Positions 21,604-31,546 of a stretch of 64,000 nucleotides of DNA are shown here, piece by piece. The stretch covers positions 1 to 64,000 of the IMG/VR virus record IMGVR_UViG_3300025070_000012, one strand, 5' to 3'. Below the pieces are notes generated by a model that was not told where the DNA came from, ran no database searches, and saw only the letters and a list, made by a program, of their open reading frames with translations. Numbering within the stretch: the first letter of the stretch is position 1; every line of letters starts with the position of its first letter. The DNA comes from a virus. The position numbers were made by a program, and so were the translations under genes.

Positions 21604-23003
21604 TGGCAGACTTTAACCCCTCATATGCAATCGCAAAGGTGGAGATTGAATCCTTTAATGGGGATCAACTCCTTGACCTTACTGGTATTACTACTCAGTT
21701 TGAATTGAGTCAGAGTATCAATTCGGATTCGTGGTCGGGGTCAATCAAGTGTGTCGACTCCACAGGCATGTTGGAAAATAATACTTTTAAATTAAGAGGT
21801 GAGGAAACCTTAACACTGACGTTAGAAACATATGATTTAAAGTTGGAAGAACCAATCGAACTTAAATGTCATGTGTTGTCAGTCACTGATGTTGTTCCCA
21901 CACAAAACTTGACAGGTTTGGCCTTTCAACTTAATTTCATTTCAAAACTAAGTTACGAAGCTGGTAAGAGAAGGGTGCGTGAGTCATTCAAAGACATGAA
22001 AGCATCTGAGTGTGCACGAACGGTATTTCAAAAATACTATTCGAAGTTATCTGCCTCTGGTTCATCCACGATCAAAAGAAGAGAAGAACTTCCTTTCGAT
22101 GCCAAAAAGTTTGAGATTCGAAACTCAAAAGGAAGACACTTCTACTTACAACCATCAGAAGGCAGAATGCGAGCGGTGATGCCGTCTTTGACACCTAGTG
22201 ATGCAATGAACTTTCTTTCTCAGAGATCTTTCAGTAAAAACTCGCCTTCATGTTCATATCGATTCTTTGAAACTATCAATGGTTTTTTCTATGTGACTGA
22301 TGAGTTTCTTGTTAAACGTGGTATGGATAACACTAGGGATGTAGAAGTATTTGCATTCAACGCAATGAACAGTCAAGATCCTAATGATGGTACAGAAATA
22401 CAGACAAACACTCTTACTTCATTCACACAGGGACAACGTGTTGATACAGCGGGTGATCTAGTGGGTGGTGCATATCGAAACAAAGTATATGAAGTGGACT
22501 TTACAAGAAGAAGAGTTAATGTCACTAACTACGACTATGTTAAAGATGTAGACTACATTGATATGTCTGGTAAGAAAGCAACGGTCAGAACAAGTCCACA
22601 TACAGAAGAATTTATTAATGAGACATTCACTGAAGAAAATGCAAGACGTTTCTTGGTGTTTAAAGATTACTATGATGAAGATGGTGAGACGTTACGTGCA
22701 GACCAACACTTCAAAGAGATCTTGGTAAATAGAACCGTGTATGGCGCACACCTTGGAAGAACGGTTGTCCAAGCGAGTCTAGTAGGTAGATTAGATATTA
22801 CGCCTGGCAAGATTATTTCTGTGAAGGTTCCAAAGTTTACAATCGAACAGTCACCAGAAGATCCATATAATCAACAGTTGTCTGGTAATTATTTGGTGCT
22901 GTCTACAAGTCATCAATTGAAAAATGATATTATGAATACAAATATAGTTCTCGCAAAGTACGACTGGAGCGGGGATTTTCGTGAATTGGAGGTCGCACCG
23001 TAA
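21603..23003 (+). CDS. 27: baseplate hub gp27-like protein
   Basis: A 466-residue protein. The N-terminal VEIESFNGDQLLDLTGITTQF, SGSIKCVDSTGML and GEETLTLTLETYDL form the beta-rich opening of gp27-type hub proteins (T4 gp27 has 391). The middle (RRVRESFKDMKASECARTVF) and C-terminal LDITPGKIISVKVPKF, then LSGNYLVLSTSHQL, fit hub proteins that bind the gp5 spike. It overlaps gp5 by one base, consistent with a gp27-gp5 complex. The match is by pattern, not by a diagnostic motif. Confidence 0.65.
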   Translation: MADFNPSYAIAKVEIESFNGDQLLDLTGITTQFELSQSINSDSWSGSIKCVDSTGMLENNTFKLRGEETLTLTLETYDLKLEEPIELKCHVLSVTDVVPTQNLTGLAFQLNFISKLSYEAGKRRVRESFKDMKASECARTVFQKYYSKLSASGSSTIKRREELPFDAKKFEIRNSKGRHFYLQPSEGRMRAVMPSLTPSDAMNFLSQRSFSKNSPSCSYRFFETINGFFYVTDEFLVKRGMDNTRDVEVFAFNAMNSQDPNDGTEIQTNTLTSFTQGQRVDTAGDLVGGAYRNKVYEVDFTRRRVNVTNYDYVKDVDYIDMSGKKATVRTSPHTEEFINETFTEENARRFLVFKDYYDEDGETLRADQHFKEILVNRTVYGAHLGRTVVQASLVGRLDITPGKIISVKVPKFTIEQSPEDPYNQQLSGNYLVLSTSHQLKNDIMNTNIVLAKYDWSGDFRELEVAP

Positions 23004-24412
23004 TGGAATCAGGTATTGGTATAACCAACCCACTATTTTTTGTGGGAGTAGTGGAGAACAACATCGATCCTCAACTAGAGGGACGAGTGCAGGTTCGTGC
23101 ATTCTCTATACATGGAGACAACAAAGAAGTACCCACACCAGATCTACCTTGGGCAACAGTTGTAAAGGGTGACTATGATCCAAATGGTCTGCCACCACCC
23201 TTGAACTCTTTTGTCTATGGAATGTTCTTAGATGGTAGAACTGCACAACACCCTATGTTGCTTGGTTTGATACCTTCACCATACATGGAACCAATCGATC
23301 CAGAGAAGAATGGGTGGGGAGTATATCCTCAGTTTCATGGTCATATTAATGCAAGAGGAACTGCACCAAAAGATTTTGGTCAACCACAGAACTCTCGACT
23401 TGCACGTGGTGAGAACTTAGAAGAAACATATGTTCTACAACAAGAGATGAATCGTGTTGAAGATGTGTACATTGCAGGTCAGGCAGATGTGCCTGAAGAC
23501 GAAAGAATAACGTGGAGTGAACCCAACCCTGCATATGGTACAAAGTATCCATACAACCGTGTCATAGAGACTGCGACACATAGTATTGAACTTGACGATA
23601 CGCCAGGCGCAGAACGTATTATGGTTAAACATAAAGAAGGTTCTTACATCCAAATTGACTCAAGGGGAACGACAACTCATAAGTCTGTTGGTGACAAATA
23701 TGAAATAAATGATAGACAACACCATGTTTATATTAAAGGCCCTAGTATAGTTACCATAGATAATGATGCATATGTTTATGTGAAAGGTAATAAGACTGAA
23801 GAGATCGAAGGCGATTACAACATGATTGTTCGTGGTAATGCGCAGTTTGGTGTTGGTGGATCGTTCTTTGTAAACGCAAGTGACCAGTTACAGATGCGTG
23901 GTGCAGATGTAATGTTAGACGCAAACGTGTCTACGATGGAACTGTTCGCAAAGAAAGAACTTAACATTAGATCTGATATCGATATTAACGTATCGTCTAA
24001 GAAAATGTTTACTCAACAGTCTCAAGTCCACAGTATGAAAGCTGGTGGAGTTATTCGTTTTGAAAGTGAAGGTGGTTTATTCCAAGAAGCAAAAGGCGAT
24101 GTTGGAATGAACTTCAAAGGTACGGATACAATTAGATTCCAAAGTGATGCAGATATATCAATGAAAGCGGGTGATAATATCTTTGCAGATCCTGGCAGTG
24201 GTATCATCGATCTTGCAAATGGTGCGAGTGAAGATGTAGATCCAGCGGAAGCGACTGATGCAGTTGTTGCAAATCAGACAGAAATGCCTGAACCACCTGC
24301 GAAGTCTACATCGATTGTAAATGGAGAAATTGCATCTATGAACGGTATAGGAACGATGGCGACTGACGACTCATCGGATCCTTCTAAAGACGCAGGCGGA
24401 GGCCCACGATGA
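23003..24412 (+). CDS. 5: baseplate hub spike gp5, without lysozyme domain
   Basis: A 469-residue spike protein. The N-terminal OB-like domain contains GRVQVRAFSIHGDNK and LPWATVV, as in gp5/VgrG. A beta-helical region (about 205-395) has the VKGNKTEEIEGDYNMIVRGNA and FFVNASDQLQMRGAD repeats of the spike needle. The lysozyme domain found in the middle of T4 gp5 is missing. The C-terminus is acidic and low in complexity. A separate M15 peptidase gene follows with a four-base overlap and may replace the lysozyme. RBS GGAGG precedes the start. Confidence 0.85.
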   Translation: MESGIGITNPLFFVGVVENNIDPQLEGRVQVRAFSIHGDNKEVPTPDLPWATVVKGDYDPNGLPPPLNSFVYGMFLDGRTAQHPMLLGLIPSPYMEPIDPEKNGWGVYPQFHGHINARGTAPKDFGQPQNSRLARGENLEETYVLQQEMNRVEDVYIAGQADVPEDERITWSEPNPAYGTKYPYNRVIETATHSIELDDTPGAERIMVKHKEGSYIQIDSRGTTTHKSVGDKYEINDRQHHVYIKGPSIVTIDNDAYVYVKGNKTEEIEGDYNMIVRGNAQFGVGGSFFVNASDQLQMRGADVMLDANVSTMELFAKKELNIRSDIDINVSSKKMFTQQSQVHSMKAGGVIRFESEGGLFQEAKGDVGMNFKGTDTIRFQSDADISMKAGDNIFADPGSGIIDLANGASEDVDPAEATDAVVANQTEMPEPPAKSTSIVNGEIASMNGIGTMATDDSSDPSKDAGGGPR

Positions 24413-26190
24413 GTAGTAAGTGTATAGACTTAAGTAATCAATTAGTACAGACAAGGTCTAAACTGACTCCTGCCCCTATTGTGAAACCCAATGGGGAATT
24501 AAACATATATGCAGTCGATCAATATAAGAATGATTTCCTTGAAGGTATTCAAGAAGATTCTATTTTCGATCCTGTGCAGACTGCAGTTGGATTGTATGGG
24601 GATGAATTCTATAATTCACTAGAATCCTTGAATAAACTTTTGAATAGTTCTCAGTTATCCGATTATCCAGAATTAAATCAAAGATATCAATCAGGGCCAA
24701 TATCTGCAATTGAATATGCAGATTTTATTGGTTCTTATAATTACACTCCACCTAAAATTAAAAAAGGTGGTGGTGCAGTTCTTCCTAATTTGAATAGTTA
24801 CTACAGAGATTCAAATGGAAGTATTCTTGGTGGGTTCTGTAAAATGATGCCTCAGGCATTTGCAGCGATTGGTGGGTTCTTTACAATTATTGGTAGCGTT
24901 GCAGGTTTGATTAACGATGCATTATCATTCCTCACTAAACTAAAAAACCTTGAAGATCCTATCAAAGCAATTATTGAAAAGGTTACAGTTACATCACTTA
25001 TAAAGGCAATCAAAGAAAAGATGACTGCAGTTGTTGAAGAGACTTGGGAGAGTGTAAAGTCTGCAGTACAAAATTTTGATTTAGAACAAACAATTGGTGA
25101 TATTGCAACATACATCGATCAGCATGTGGTTCAAAAGGCACTAAAGATCAAAGACGAAGTGACCAGTATTCTTAACGACGAGAATAAGAAGGGTCTCACT
25201 GACAAGATCAAGGCGTTGTTTGATTATGCAGTGGGTCTCTTTGCAAATCCCTCATTAGAAGAAATTCAATTCTTGATTGCACGTTTCTGTGCATTGACCT
25301 CAAACATTGAAGCGTTAATTAAAGATGTTAAGAGACCAATGGACAACTATGCATACAAGTATCAAACCATTGTTGGTCGACTAGAAAGAATCTCAAAACT
25401 ATCAACTGCACGTGCGGTTTCTGCAGGTGCAGTTCGCATCGAACCAGAGAAACGTAAAGAGCAAATAAATAAGCAAGTTAAACAGTGGACAGGCCCGATT
25501 GAAACCACATATTTGGACGATAGAGGGAACAACACAGGAATTAAAAGGATACTGGGAGATTTTGAAACAGATAAACAATTAAACGATTTACTTTCAGGTA
25601 CACAGGACGATCAGGTAACACCTACACCAAGACCACGTCCAGAACTGCCTGATACTGTGAGTGTTAGAGAAGGTGTTGTGGAATCAAACCCAACAAAACA
25701 TCACACACCCACAGGTAAACCGCCAAACAACCCACCAGCTGCCACACCCAAAGAAGTTGGCGACTTTCCTACGTGGGATGAAATCAAAGATGGTAATCAT
25801 CCAAGATTTAAGTTTACATCTGGTATGGGTCAAAGAGGTTGGACGGATCTGTCTCCCGATACAAAGGCCGCTTTGAATAAATTGCAAAAGAAGGTCGGTA
25901 AAAAGTTTACAGTGAATAGTGGATTTAGAAGTGAACAGTATCAGAATAGGTTGAGAGAAAGATACAAACGTGAGGGCAGATCCAAAGGCACGTTTGTAAA
26001 GGGAAGAGGATGGAACTACGGAGTTGCATTTTCATCTCAACACATGTTAGGTAATGCGGTAGACGTGGTTTACCCATCAGGTGTTAGTAGGGCACAATTC
26101 CAAAAGGATGCTCTTGCATCTGGATTCAATTGGACTAAACATTATAATTCACGTGGTTTTATGCACATGGATTTATTAGAGAGAAATTAA
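24409..26190 (+). CDS. baseplate-associated M15 peptidoglycan peptidase
   Basis: A 593-residue two-part protein. The N-terminal 340 residues hold a hydrophobic hairpin (FAAIGGFFTIIGSVAGLIN) and long helices. A proline-rich linker (about 400-450) leads to a peptidase M15-type domain: SGFRSEQYQN (about 504-513), SSQHMLGNAVDVV with H545 and D552, and MHMD with H586, the expected zinc ligands. M15 enzymes cut peptidoglycan peptide stems (D,D- or L,D-carboxypeptidase or endopeptidase). The overlap with gp5 and neighbouring wedge genes suggests a virion enzyme that opens the cell wall during injection. Confidence 0.75.
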   Translation: MSSKCIDLSNQLVQTRSKLTPAPIVKPNGELNIYAVDQYKNDFLEGIQEDSIFDPVQTAVGLYGDEFYNSLESLNKLLNSSQLSDYPELNQRYQSGPISAIEYADFIGSYNYTPPKIKKGGGAVLPNLNSYYRDSNGSILGGFCKMMPQAFAAIGGFFTIIGSVAGLINDALSFLTKLKNLEDPIKAIIEKVTVTSLIKAIKEKMTAVVEETWESVKSAVQNFDLEQTIGDIATYIDQHVVQKALKIKDEVTSILNDENKKGLTDKIKALFDYAVGLFANPSLEEIQFLIARFCALTSNIEALIKDVKRPMDNYAYKYQTIVGRLERISKLSTARAVSAGAVRIEPEKRKEQINKQVKQWTGPIETTYLDDRGNNTGIKRILGDFETDKQLNDLLSGTQDDQVTPTPRPRPELPDTVSVREGVVESNPTKHHTPTGKPPNNPPAATPKEVGDFPTWDEIKDGNHPRFKFTSGMGQRGWTDLSPDTKAALNKLQKKVGKKFTVNSGFRSEQYQNRLRERYKREGRSKGTFVKGRGWNYGVAFSSQHMLGNAVDVVYPSGVSRAQFQKDALASGFNWTKHYNSRGFMHMDLLERN

Positions 26191-26607
26191 ATGTCGTTAA
26201 ACGTCTTTACACCAACACAAAAAAAGATCAGTCTTTATTCTGATTTTAGAAAAGATCTGGAATTGAATCTTTTGACAGATGACCTTGCAATATCAAGGGA
26301 CGAAGATTCTGTCAAGGAAGCAATGTACAATCTTATCATGACCGCTCGTGGTGAACGTTTAATGCAACCAAACCTTGGGGCAGGACTCAGAGAACTACTC
26401 TTTGAAAACTTAACGCCTGCTACACTAGAATTAATTAAAGACCGTGTTAAAACAACACTAGAACTCTACGAACCTCGTGCAGAAATCATTGATGTAGTCG
26501 CTGCAGGTTCTTTAGACGAAAACGAAGTTTATGTTACTGTGAGATTTTACATCAGTAATAGAGAACAGCCAGTCACGTTAGATGTGATACTAGAGAGGAC
26601 AAGATAA
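26191..26607 (+). CDS. 25: baseplate wedge gp25
   Basis: A 138-residue gp25/lysozyme-like wedge protein (T4: 132). SVKEAMYNLIMTARGERLMQP, GAGLRELLFENL and the conserved EPR motif in LELYEPRAEIIDV are all present. It nucleates sheath polymerisation at the baseplate. It starts immediately after the peptidase stop and shares one base with gp6. Confidence 0.95.
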   Translation: MSLNVFTPTQKKISLYSDFRKDLELNLLTDDLAISRDEDSVKEAMYNLIMTARGERLMQPNLGAGLRELLFENLTPATLELIKDRVKTTLELYEPRAEIIDVVAAGSLDENEVYVTVRFYISNREQPVTLDVILERTR

Positions 26608-28562
26608 TGGCAACGCCAACCCCAATCGTAGAACTGGATTTTGAGGCAGTCAAAACTCAGTTAAAATCATACCTAAGATCTCAAACCCAATTCAAAGACT
26701 ACAACTTTGAAGGTTCGAACATGAGTGTCATGTTGGATGTCCTTGCATACAACACGTATCATAATAACTTCTACACCAACATGGCAGTCAACGAGATGTT
26801 CCTTGACACTGCAATGTTGCGTAACTCTGTCATCTCTCATTCAAAAGAACTTAATTATCTTCCTCGTTCTCGTAAATCTGCAAAGGCTGTTGTCAGACTA
26901 CGCATAGACGATCCCCAACAAACTATCGAAGATCAAACTGTTGTTATTCCAACATACACCGAATTCACTTCCTCTTATTTGGGACAGTCTTTTAACTTCG
27001 TAACAGATCAAACATATATCGCTAAGAAAGTTGATGTTGGGGTATTCGAAACTGATAGTATAGAAATCTTTGAAGGTGAGATGTTGCAATCATTTGAACG
27101 TGAAGGTTTCTTGATTGACGACAAAGGTGTCCTACGTGTCGCACTATCAAACGCAGAAGTCGACACAGACTCCATCGTTTGTTTCGTAGATGCAGAGGCG
27201 ACAGAAGATCAAAACGTATTTACATATAGAACAAATATCTTTGGAGTGGGTGCACTGGATAAAGTGTTTTATCTAGAACCATACTTCGATAATCGATATA
27301 ATATTTATTTTGGAAACAACATTTTTGGTTTGCAACCAACTGCATTCGAAGATGTTAAAGTCCGTTATAGAATTTGTTCTGCAGAAGAACCAAATGGTGC
27401 GAACGCATTTACGACATCGTTTATACCAGATACTCAAATCACTGTAACAACTATTCAACCTGCAGCGGGTGGTGCGGAAAGAGAAGGCATTGAGTCCATT
27501 CGTTTCAATGCGCCAAGAGCATTGCAGATTCAGGATCGTGCGATTACAACCAAAGATTATGAGATTCTTCTTAAACAACAGTTCCCAGAGATCTCTGCAG
27601 TTTCTGCATATGGTGGTGATCAGTTAGATCCGCCACAGTTTGGTAAGGTTGCAATCTCTGTATACTTAAACGACAATGCACAGTTGATTTCTCAAACACT
27701 TGCAAACTCATATATTTCTTTCCTAAAAGAAAGAACACCATTGACGATTGAACCATTCTTTGTGAAGACTGATTTCATCTATGCAGACATTGGCATTAAT
27801 GTTTACTATGTGACTACTGAAACAGAAAAGTCTGCAGATCAAATTGAATCATTGGTTCGTGATAAAATCAAACTTCATTCCTCAACTAACTTGAATAAGT
27901 TTAATGCAATACTAAGACTATCTAAGTTGTCATCTGAAATAGATTCTATCGATACTTCAATTCAATCGAATGCGATTATTGCTAAACCTATTATTGAGTT
28001 CTCTCCTACTATTAATATCGTTACTAATCCACGTTTCGTATTTGGAACTGAACTTATTAAACCATACGCATATTCAACAACAGAAGGGTTTACTAACTAC
28101 AAACCTGCAATCGTAAGTTCTATCTTTGATCAAAACGGTATCTGTGTATTCTTCCAAGACGATGGTAAAGGCAAAATTCAGATTGTCACTGATGATATTG
28201 CAAACCCACAAGTTGTAAATCCTTCCGCTGGTACAGTGAACTACGAAACTGGTGAGGTAAAACTAATTAACTTTGAAACAGAGAGTTACCCAGGCGCCTC
28301 TATTAAAATATTTGCAAATACAAGACCAGATGATATTCGTGCACCAAACGGAAGAGTCTTCATACTTAAAGATGAAGATGTTCGTGTGAACGTTTATGTC
28401 GATGGGGTAAAAGCAAACTTGACCACTACAACAACGAACTCCATCACACCAACAGTTCCAGCAGGAGTTGATGTCCTTATTACAGGGACAGGTGCAGGTA
28501 CAGGTAGATCAGGTGGCGCTGGTGGTGGGTATACCGATTATGGCGGAGGTTCGGGTTACTAA
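26607..28562 (+). CDS. 6: baseplate wedge gp6
   Basis: A 651-residue protein of the gp6/J family (T4: 660). NMSVMLDVLAYNTYHNNFYTN and MLRNSVISHSKELNYLPRSRKS are the typical N-terminal helices; RALQIQDRAITTKDYEILLKQQFPEI is the conserved J-like segment. gp6 forms the inner ring of the baseplate. It ends in a glycine-rich tail (GAGTGRSGGAGGG). Confidence 0.9.
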   Translation: MATPTPIVELDFEAVKTQLKSYLRSQTQFKDYNFEGSNMSVMLDVLAYNTYHNNFYTNMAVNEMFLDTAMLRNSVISHSKELNYLPRSRKSAKAVVRLRIDDPQQTIEDQTVVIPTYTEFTSSYLGQSFNFVTDQTYIAKKVDVGVFETDSIEIFEGEMLQSFEREGFLIDDKGVLRVALSNAEVDTDSIVCFVDAEATEDQNVFTYRTNIFGVGALDKVFYLEPYFDNRYNIYFGNNIFGLQPTAFEDVKVRYRICSAEEPNGANAFTTSFIPDTQITVTTIQPAAGGAEREGIESIRFNAPRALQIQDRAITTKDYEILLKQQFPEISAVSAYGGDQLDPPQFGKVAISVYLNDNAQLISQTLANSYISFLKERTPLTIEPFFVKTDFIYADIGINVYYVTTETEKSADQIESLVRDKIKLHSSTNLNKFNAILRLSKLSSEIDSIDTSIQSNAIIAKPIIEFSPTINIVTNPRFVFGTELIKPYAYSTTEGFTNYKPAIVSSIFDQNGICVFFQDDGKGKIQIVTDDIANPQVVNPSAGTVNYETGEVKLINFETESYPGASIKIFANTRPDDIRAPNGRVFILKDEDVRVNVYVDGVKANLTTTTTNSITPTVPAGVDVLITGTGAGTGRSGGAGGGYTDYGGGSGY

Positions 28563-31516
28563 TGGCCGATTACAATCAAGCAGAAATTCTTAAGAAAGTT
28601 TCTTTCTTCGTAGATGCTCAGTTCCCCGCTCTCTATAAAGAGTTCGGGCCTGAGTTGATTCAGCTTGTGCGAGACTATTATGAGTTCATGGAAACAGACA
28701 CAAATCAGTCTGTTTACAATATAAGACGTATCTTCGAATATCGTGATGTATCTACTACGATCTCTAGTATGATAATTCACTTTCAAAGAATGTTCATGGC
28801 AGATCTTCCATACAAGGAAGACCAAATTGTTTTTGTAATAAAAAACATCATGGACTTGTATCGTGCAAAGGGTACAGAACAAGGTATTGAACTCTTCTTC
28901 AGACTCTTCTACAAAGAAGATATTGAAGTGTATTATCCCGCTCAAAAAATGTTTAAACCTTCGTCATCTAAATGGCGAACTGGTAACTTCTTGCAGATGT
29001 TCCCAACAACCAATGAGTTTTTCTCAAAGACAGGTGTCAAGTACACATATCTTGATCTGTTAGGTAGAAACATTACTGGTTCCACTTCTGGTGCGAAGTC
29101 ATCCGTTAACAAGATTAACTTTATTCTTCTCAACGGTATTATCACACCTATTATATACATCGATAACTTACAAGGCAACTACATTAAGTACGATGATGTT
29201 CTCACACAGATTTCTGGTGAGACTGTTTCTTTTGGTAAGATCAACGGTTCACTTGTAGATCTTGATATCGATGACAAGTGGCCTCTTGCAACCACAGGAA
29301 ACCAAGTCGGTGACATATTCGATGTGCAAGGCACATTTGGTGTCGGTGGACGTGCAATCGTCACAGAAGTATCTGATGAAATTACTGGTACAATTGCATA
29401 CGAATATATCGATGGTGGTTTTGGTTACACAGTAGAAAACGCAAGACTTCTTGTCAGTGATCAAGTGGTCATTCTTGACGCAGGGTCACGTGACACTGAA
29501 TGGGATCTCGGCGAAACAATCGGTGATAGATTCGGTAACGAAGGTGTACTCACAGGTTTCAGTGAAATCGCCATTGGTGTAAAGATGAATGCAGGTCAGG
29601 ATTTTGATGAAACTCAATCTCCTCAACTTCGTCGTAGAAACTTTGCAAACTCAGATATTTTCTGGACTGATATTACGAACAAGAACTCAAGTTCGCCAGG
29701 CCCTCTATACCCAGATGGTACACCACCAGATGCAACCACACAGGTTGTGGCGGTAATTAACAATATTGAAAACATCTCGTTAATCACAGATCCTATTGCA
29801 CCATTCCTCGCTGTCACACTCGACTCATCAAACTATAATGATGTTCCACCTGCAGGTCAACCAATGTCTGGTAGTGCAAACCCAGTGACGATTGCAACAC
29901 CATTGAATCAAGCGTTTGACTTAACACCATTCAATATTGGTGCAATTGATATCTTTAAGAATATCGATCCAGGCGTTAACTACACGAACGATGTGTTTGC
30001 ATTTCCACTTGATAGTCAAATGTTACAGTTTGATCGTAAAGATCAAATCATTCAATTGTCGAACCCTGCGGCTGCAGGTTCATTCAACATTGGTGAAAGA
30101 GTTATCGAAGCGAATACTGGAGTCGTCGGTAAGGTTCGTGGATCTAATACTCAGGTTGGATCTATTACTGTTACACCATATGCATATTATGGATTTTCAG
30201 GTAGAAACAATGTTACCAGAGAAAACACAGACGTTTTCACAATCTTGGGCGTTGAAACAGATTACAACTCTCAGTCATTTGGTGAGAACGCAGTCATTGA
30301 TACAGAGGTTGAATTTGCAACAGGTAAGATTAAGACTGCAAGGATCTTTAACTCTGGTCTAGGTTATTCTACTGGAGAAACAGGATACCTCGCAAACAAT
30401 AACATCCTATATGCAAAGGGTACAATCACGGCAGACTCGCAGGGTGTAACTGAAGGTTATTGGGCGGACTTCAACTCACACTTGAATGGATATCGTGTTG
30501 ATACCGCTAACAACTATAACTACTTCGACTCTTCTATGAAGGTTCAAGACAGTGATTACTTCCAAGAGTATTCATACGAAATTCGTAGTATGCTTGGAAA
30601 ACCAGTTTACGAAGACTTCCTTAGAGATACCATGCACACTGCAGGTACTAAGATGTTTGGTAAGTTTGCGTATAACCGTAAGTTCGAAGTTGGGCCAACG
30701 GATACTGGTGTCAAACAGAGATTTATCCGTATCTTTAATGATGACGGTGAATCAACATCACCATTGGATATTGGTAACACTACAAACCTCACATCCGACT
30801 TCACTAACATCTATGTTGATACAGAACTAGTCACTTCAGACAATGATTCGTCATTTGCTGGTGGTGGTACAATCTCTTACCAACTAGAAGTACAGGGTGG
30901 TGCAACGAGTGTGGATGAAGGTAGTTCACTTACGTTTATCGTCACCACAACAAACTTCCCGAATGGGCCTCTATATTGGTCTATTCCAAATACTGGAGAC
31001 TTCCAGTTCCAGAGTGGTAATGTCAACATGACGAACAACTCAGGTGCATTCCAGTTGACTCCTCTTGCAGATGGGGTGACAGAAGGTGCAGAAACATTTA
31101 CCGTCACATTACATACTGGATCTGGAGTAGGCCCAGTGGTGACAAGTGTTGGCCCTATCACAATTAATGATACAAGTCAAGGTACATTTACACCCGATTA
31201 CACTATCAACGTAACTACACCAATCTTTGATTATGTGTTTAACGGAACGCATGGTGGTGGTACTCTATCATCTGCAGCACAACCTGCACTAACATTTAGT
31301 GTCGGTGATAAAGTTCAATTTAATATCGATTCAAGTACACAAACAAGTCACCCATTCTATCTGAAAACTGTCCAAGGAAGTGGAACTGGAAATCAAATTT
31401 CTGGTGTTGTAGGTCAAGGTGGCGCAACACTTCAGTGGATTGTAGGTGGAACTGGAGTCTACTATTATCAGTGTGGAGTACATGGATCAATGAATAACAC
31501 AATTACAGTAACATAA
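28562..31516 (+). CDS. 7: baseplate wedge gp7-like protein with Calx-beta and cupredoxin-like domains
   Basis: A 984-residue protein in the position and size range of gp7 (T4: 1032). The N-terminus (FVDAQFPALYKEFGPELIQL, then KGTEQGIELFFRLFYKEDIEV) is typical of marine T4-like gp7. The C-terminus adds a Calx-beta-like domain (about 775-875, SVDEGSSLTFIVTTT and VTEGAETFTVTL) and a cupredoxin-like domain (about 880-984). The latter has a blue-copper ligand set: H930 in SHPFYLKT and C971, H974, M977 in CGVHGSM. gp7 ties gp10, gp8 and gp6 together; the added domains are probably exposed. Confidence 0.6.
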   Translation: MADYNQAEILKKVSFFVDAQFPALYKEFGPELIQLVRDYYEFMETDTNQSVYNIRRIFEYRDVSTTISSMIIHFQRMFMADLPYKEDQIVFVIKNIMDLYRAKGTEQGIELFFRLFYKEDIEVYYPAQKMFKPSSSKWRTGNFLQMFPTTNEFFSKTGVKYTYLDLLGRNITGSTSGAKSSVNKINFILLNGIITPIIYIDNLQGNYIKYDDVLTQISGETVSFGKINGSLVDLDIDDKWPLATTGNQVGDIFDVQGTFGVGGRAIVTEVSDEITGTIAYEYIDGGFGYTVENARLLVSDQVVILDAGSRDTEWDLGETIGDRFGNEGVLTGFSEIAIGVKMNAGQDFDETQSPQLRRRNFANSDIFWTDITNKNSSSPGPLYPDGTPPDATTQVVAVINNIENISLITDPIAPFLAVTLDSSNYNDVPPAGQPMSGSANPVTIATPLNQAFDLTPFNIGAIDIFKNIDPGVNYTNDVFAFPLDSQMLQFDRKDQIIQLSNPAAAGSFNIGERVIEANTGVVGKVRGSNTQVGSITVTPYAYYGFSGRNNVTRENTDVFTILGVETDYNSQSFGENAVIDTEVEFATGKIKTARIFNSGLGYSTGETGYLANNNILYAKGTITADSQGVTEGYWADFNSHLNGYRVDTANNYNYFDSSMKVQDSDYFQEYSYEIRSMLGKPVYEDFLRDTMHTAGTKMFGKFAYNRKFEVGPTDTGVKQRFIRIFNDDGESTSPLDIGNTTNLTSDFTNIYVDTELVTSDNDSSFAGGGTISYQLEVQGGATSVDEGSSLTFIVTTTNFPNGPLYWSIPNTGDFQFQSGNVNMTNNSGAFQLTPLADGVTEGAETFTVTLHTGSGVGPVVTSVGPITINDTSQGTFTPDYTINVTTPIFDYVFNGTHGGGTLSSAAQPALTFSVGDKVQFNIDSSTQTSHPFYLKTVQGSGTGNQISGVVGQGGATLQWIVGGTGVYYYQCGVHGSMNNTITVT

Positions 31517-31519
31517 ATA
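31512..31519 (+). promoter_or_regulatory. late promoter candidate
   Basis: CATAAATA (seven of eight bases of the late element) overlaps the gp7-like stop codon and lies 28 bases before the next start. AGGAAGG serves as ribosome binding site. Confidence 0.6.
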
Positions 31520-31546
31520 ATTTAAAAACACTTAGGAAGGTTTAAA

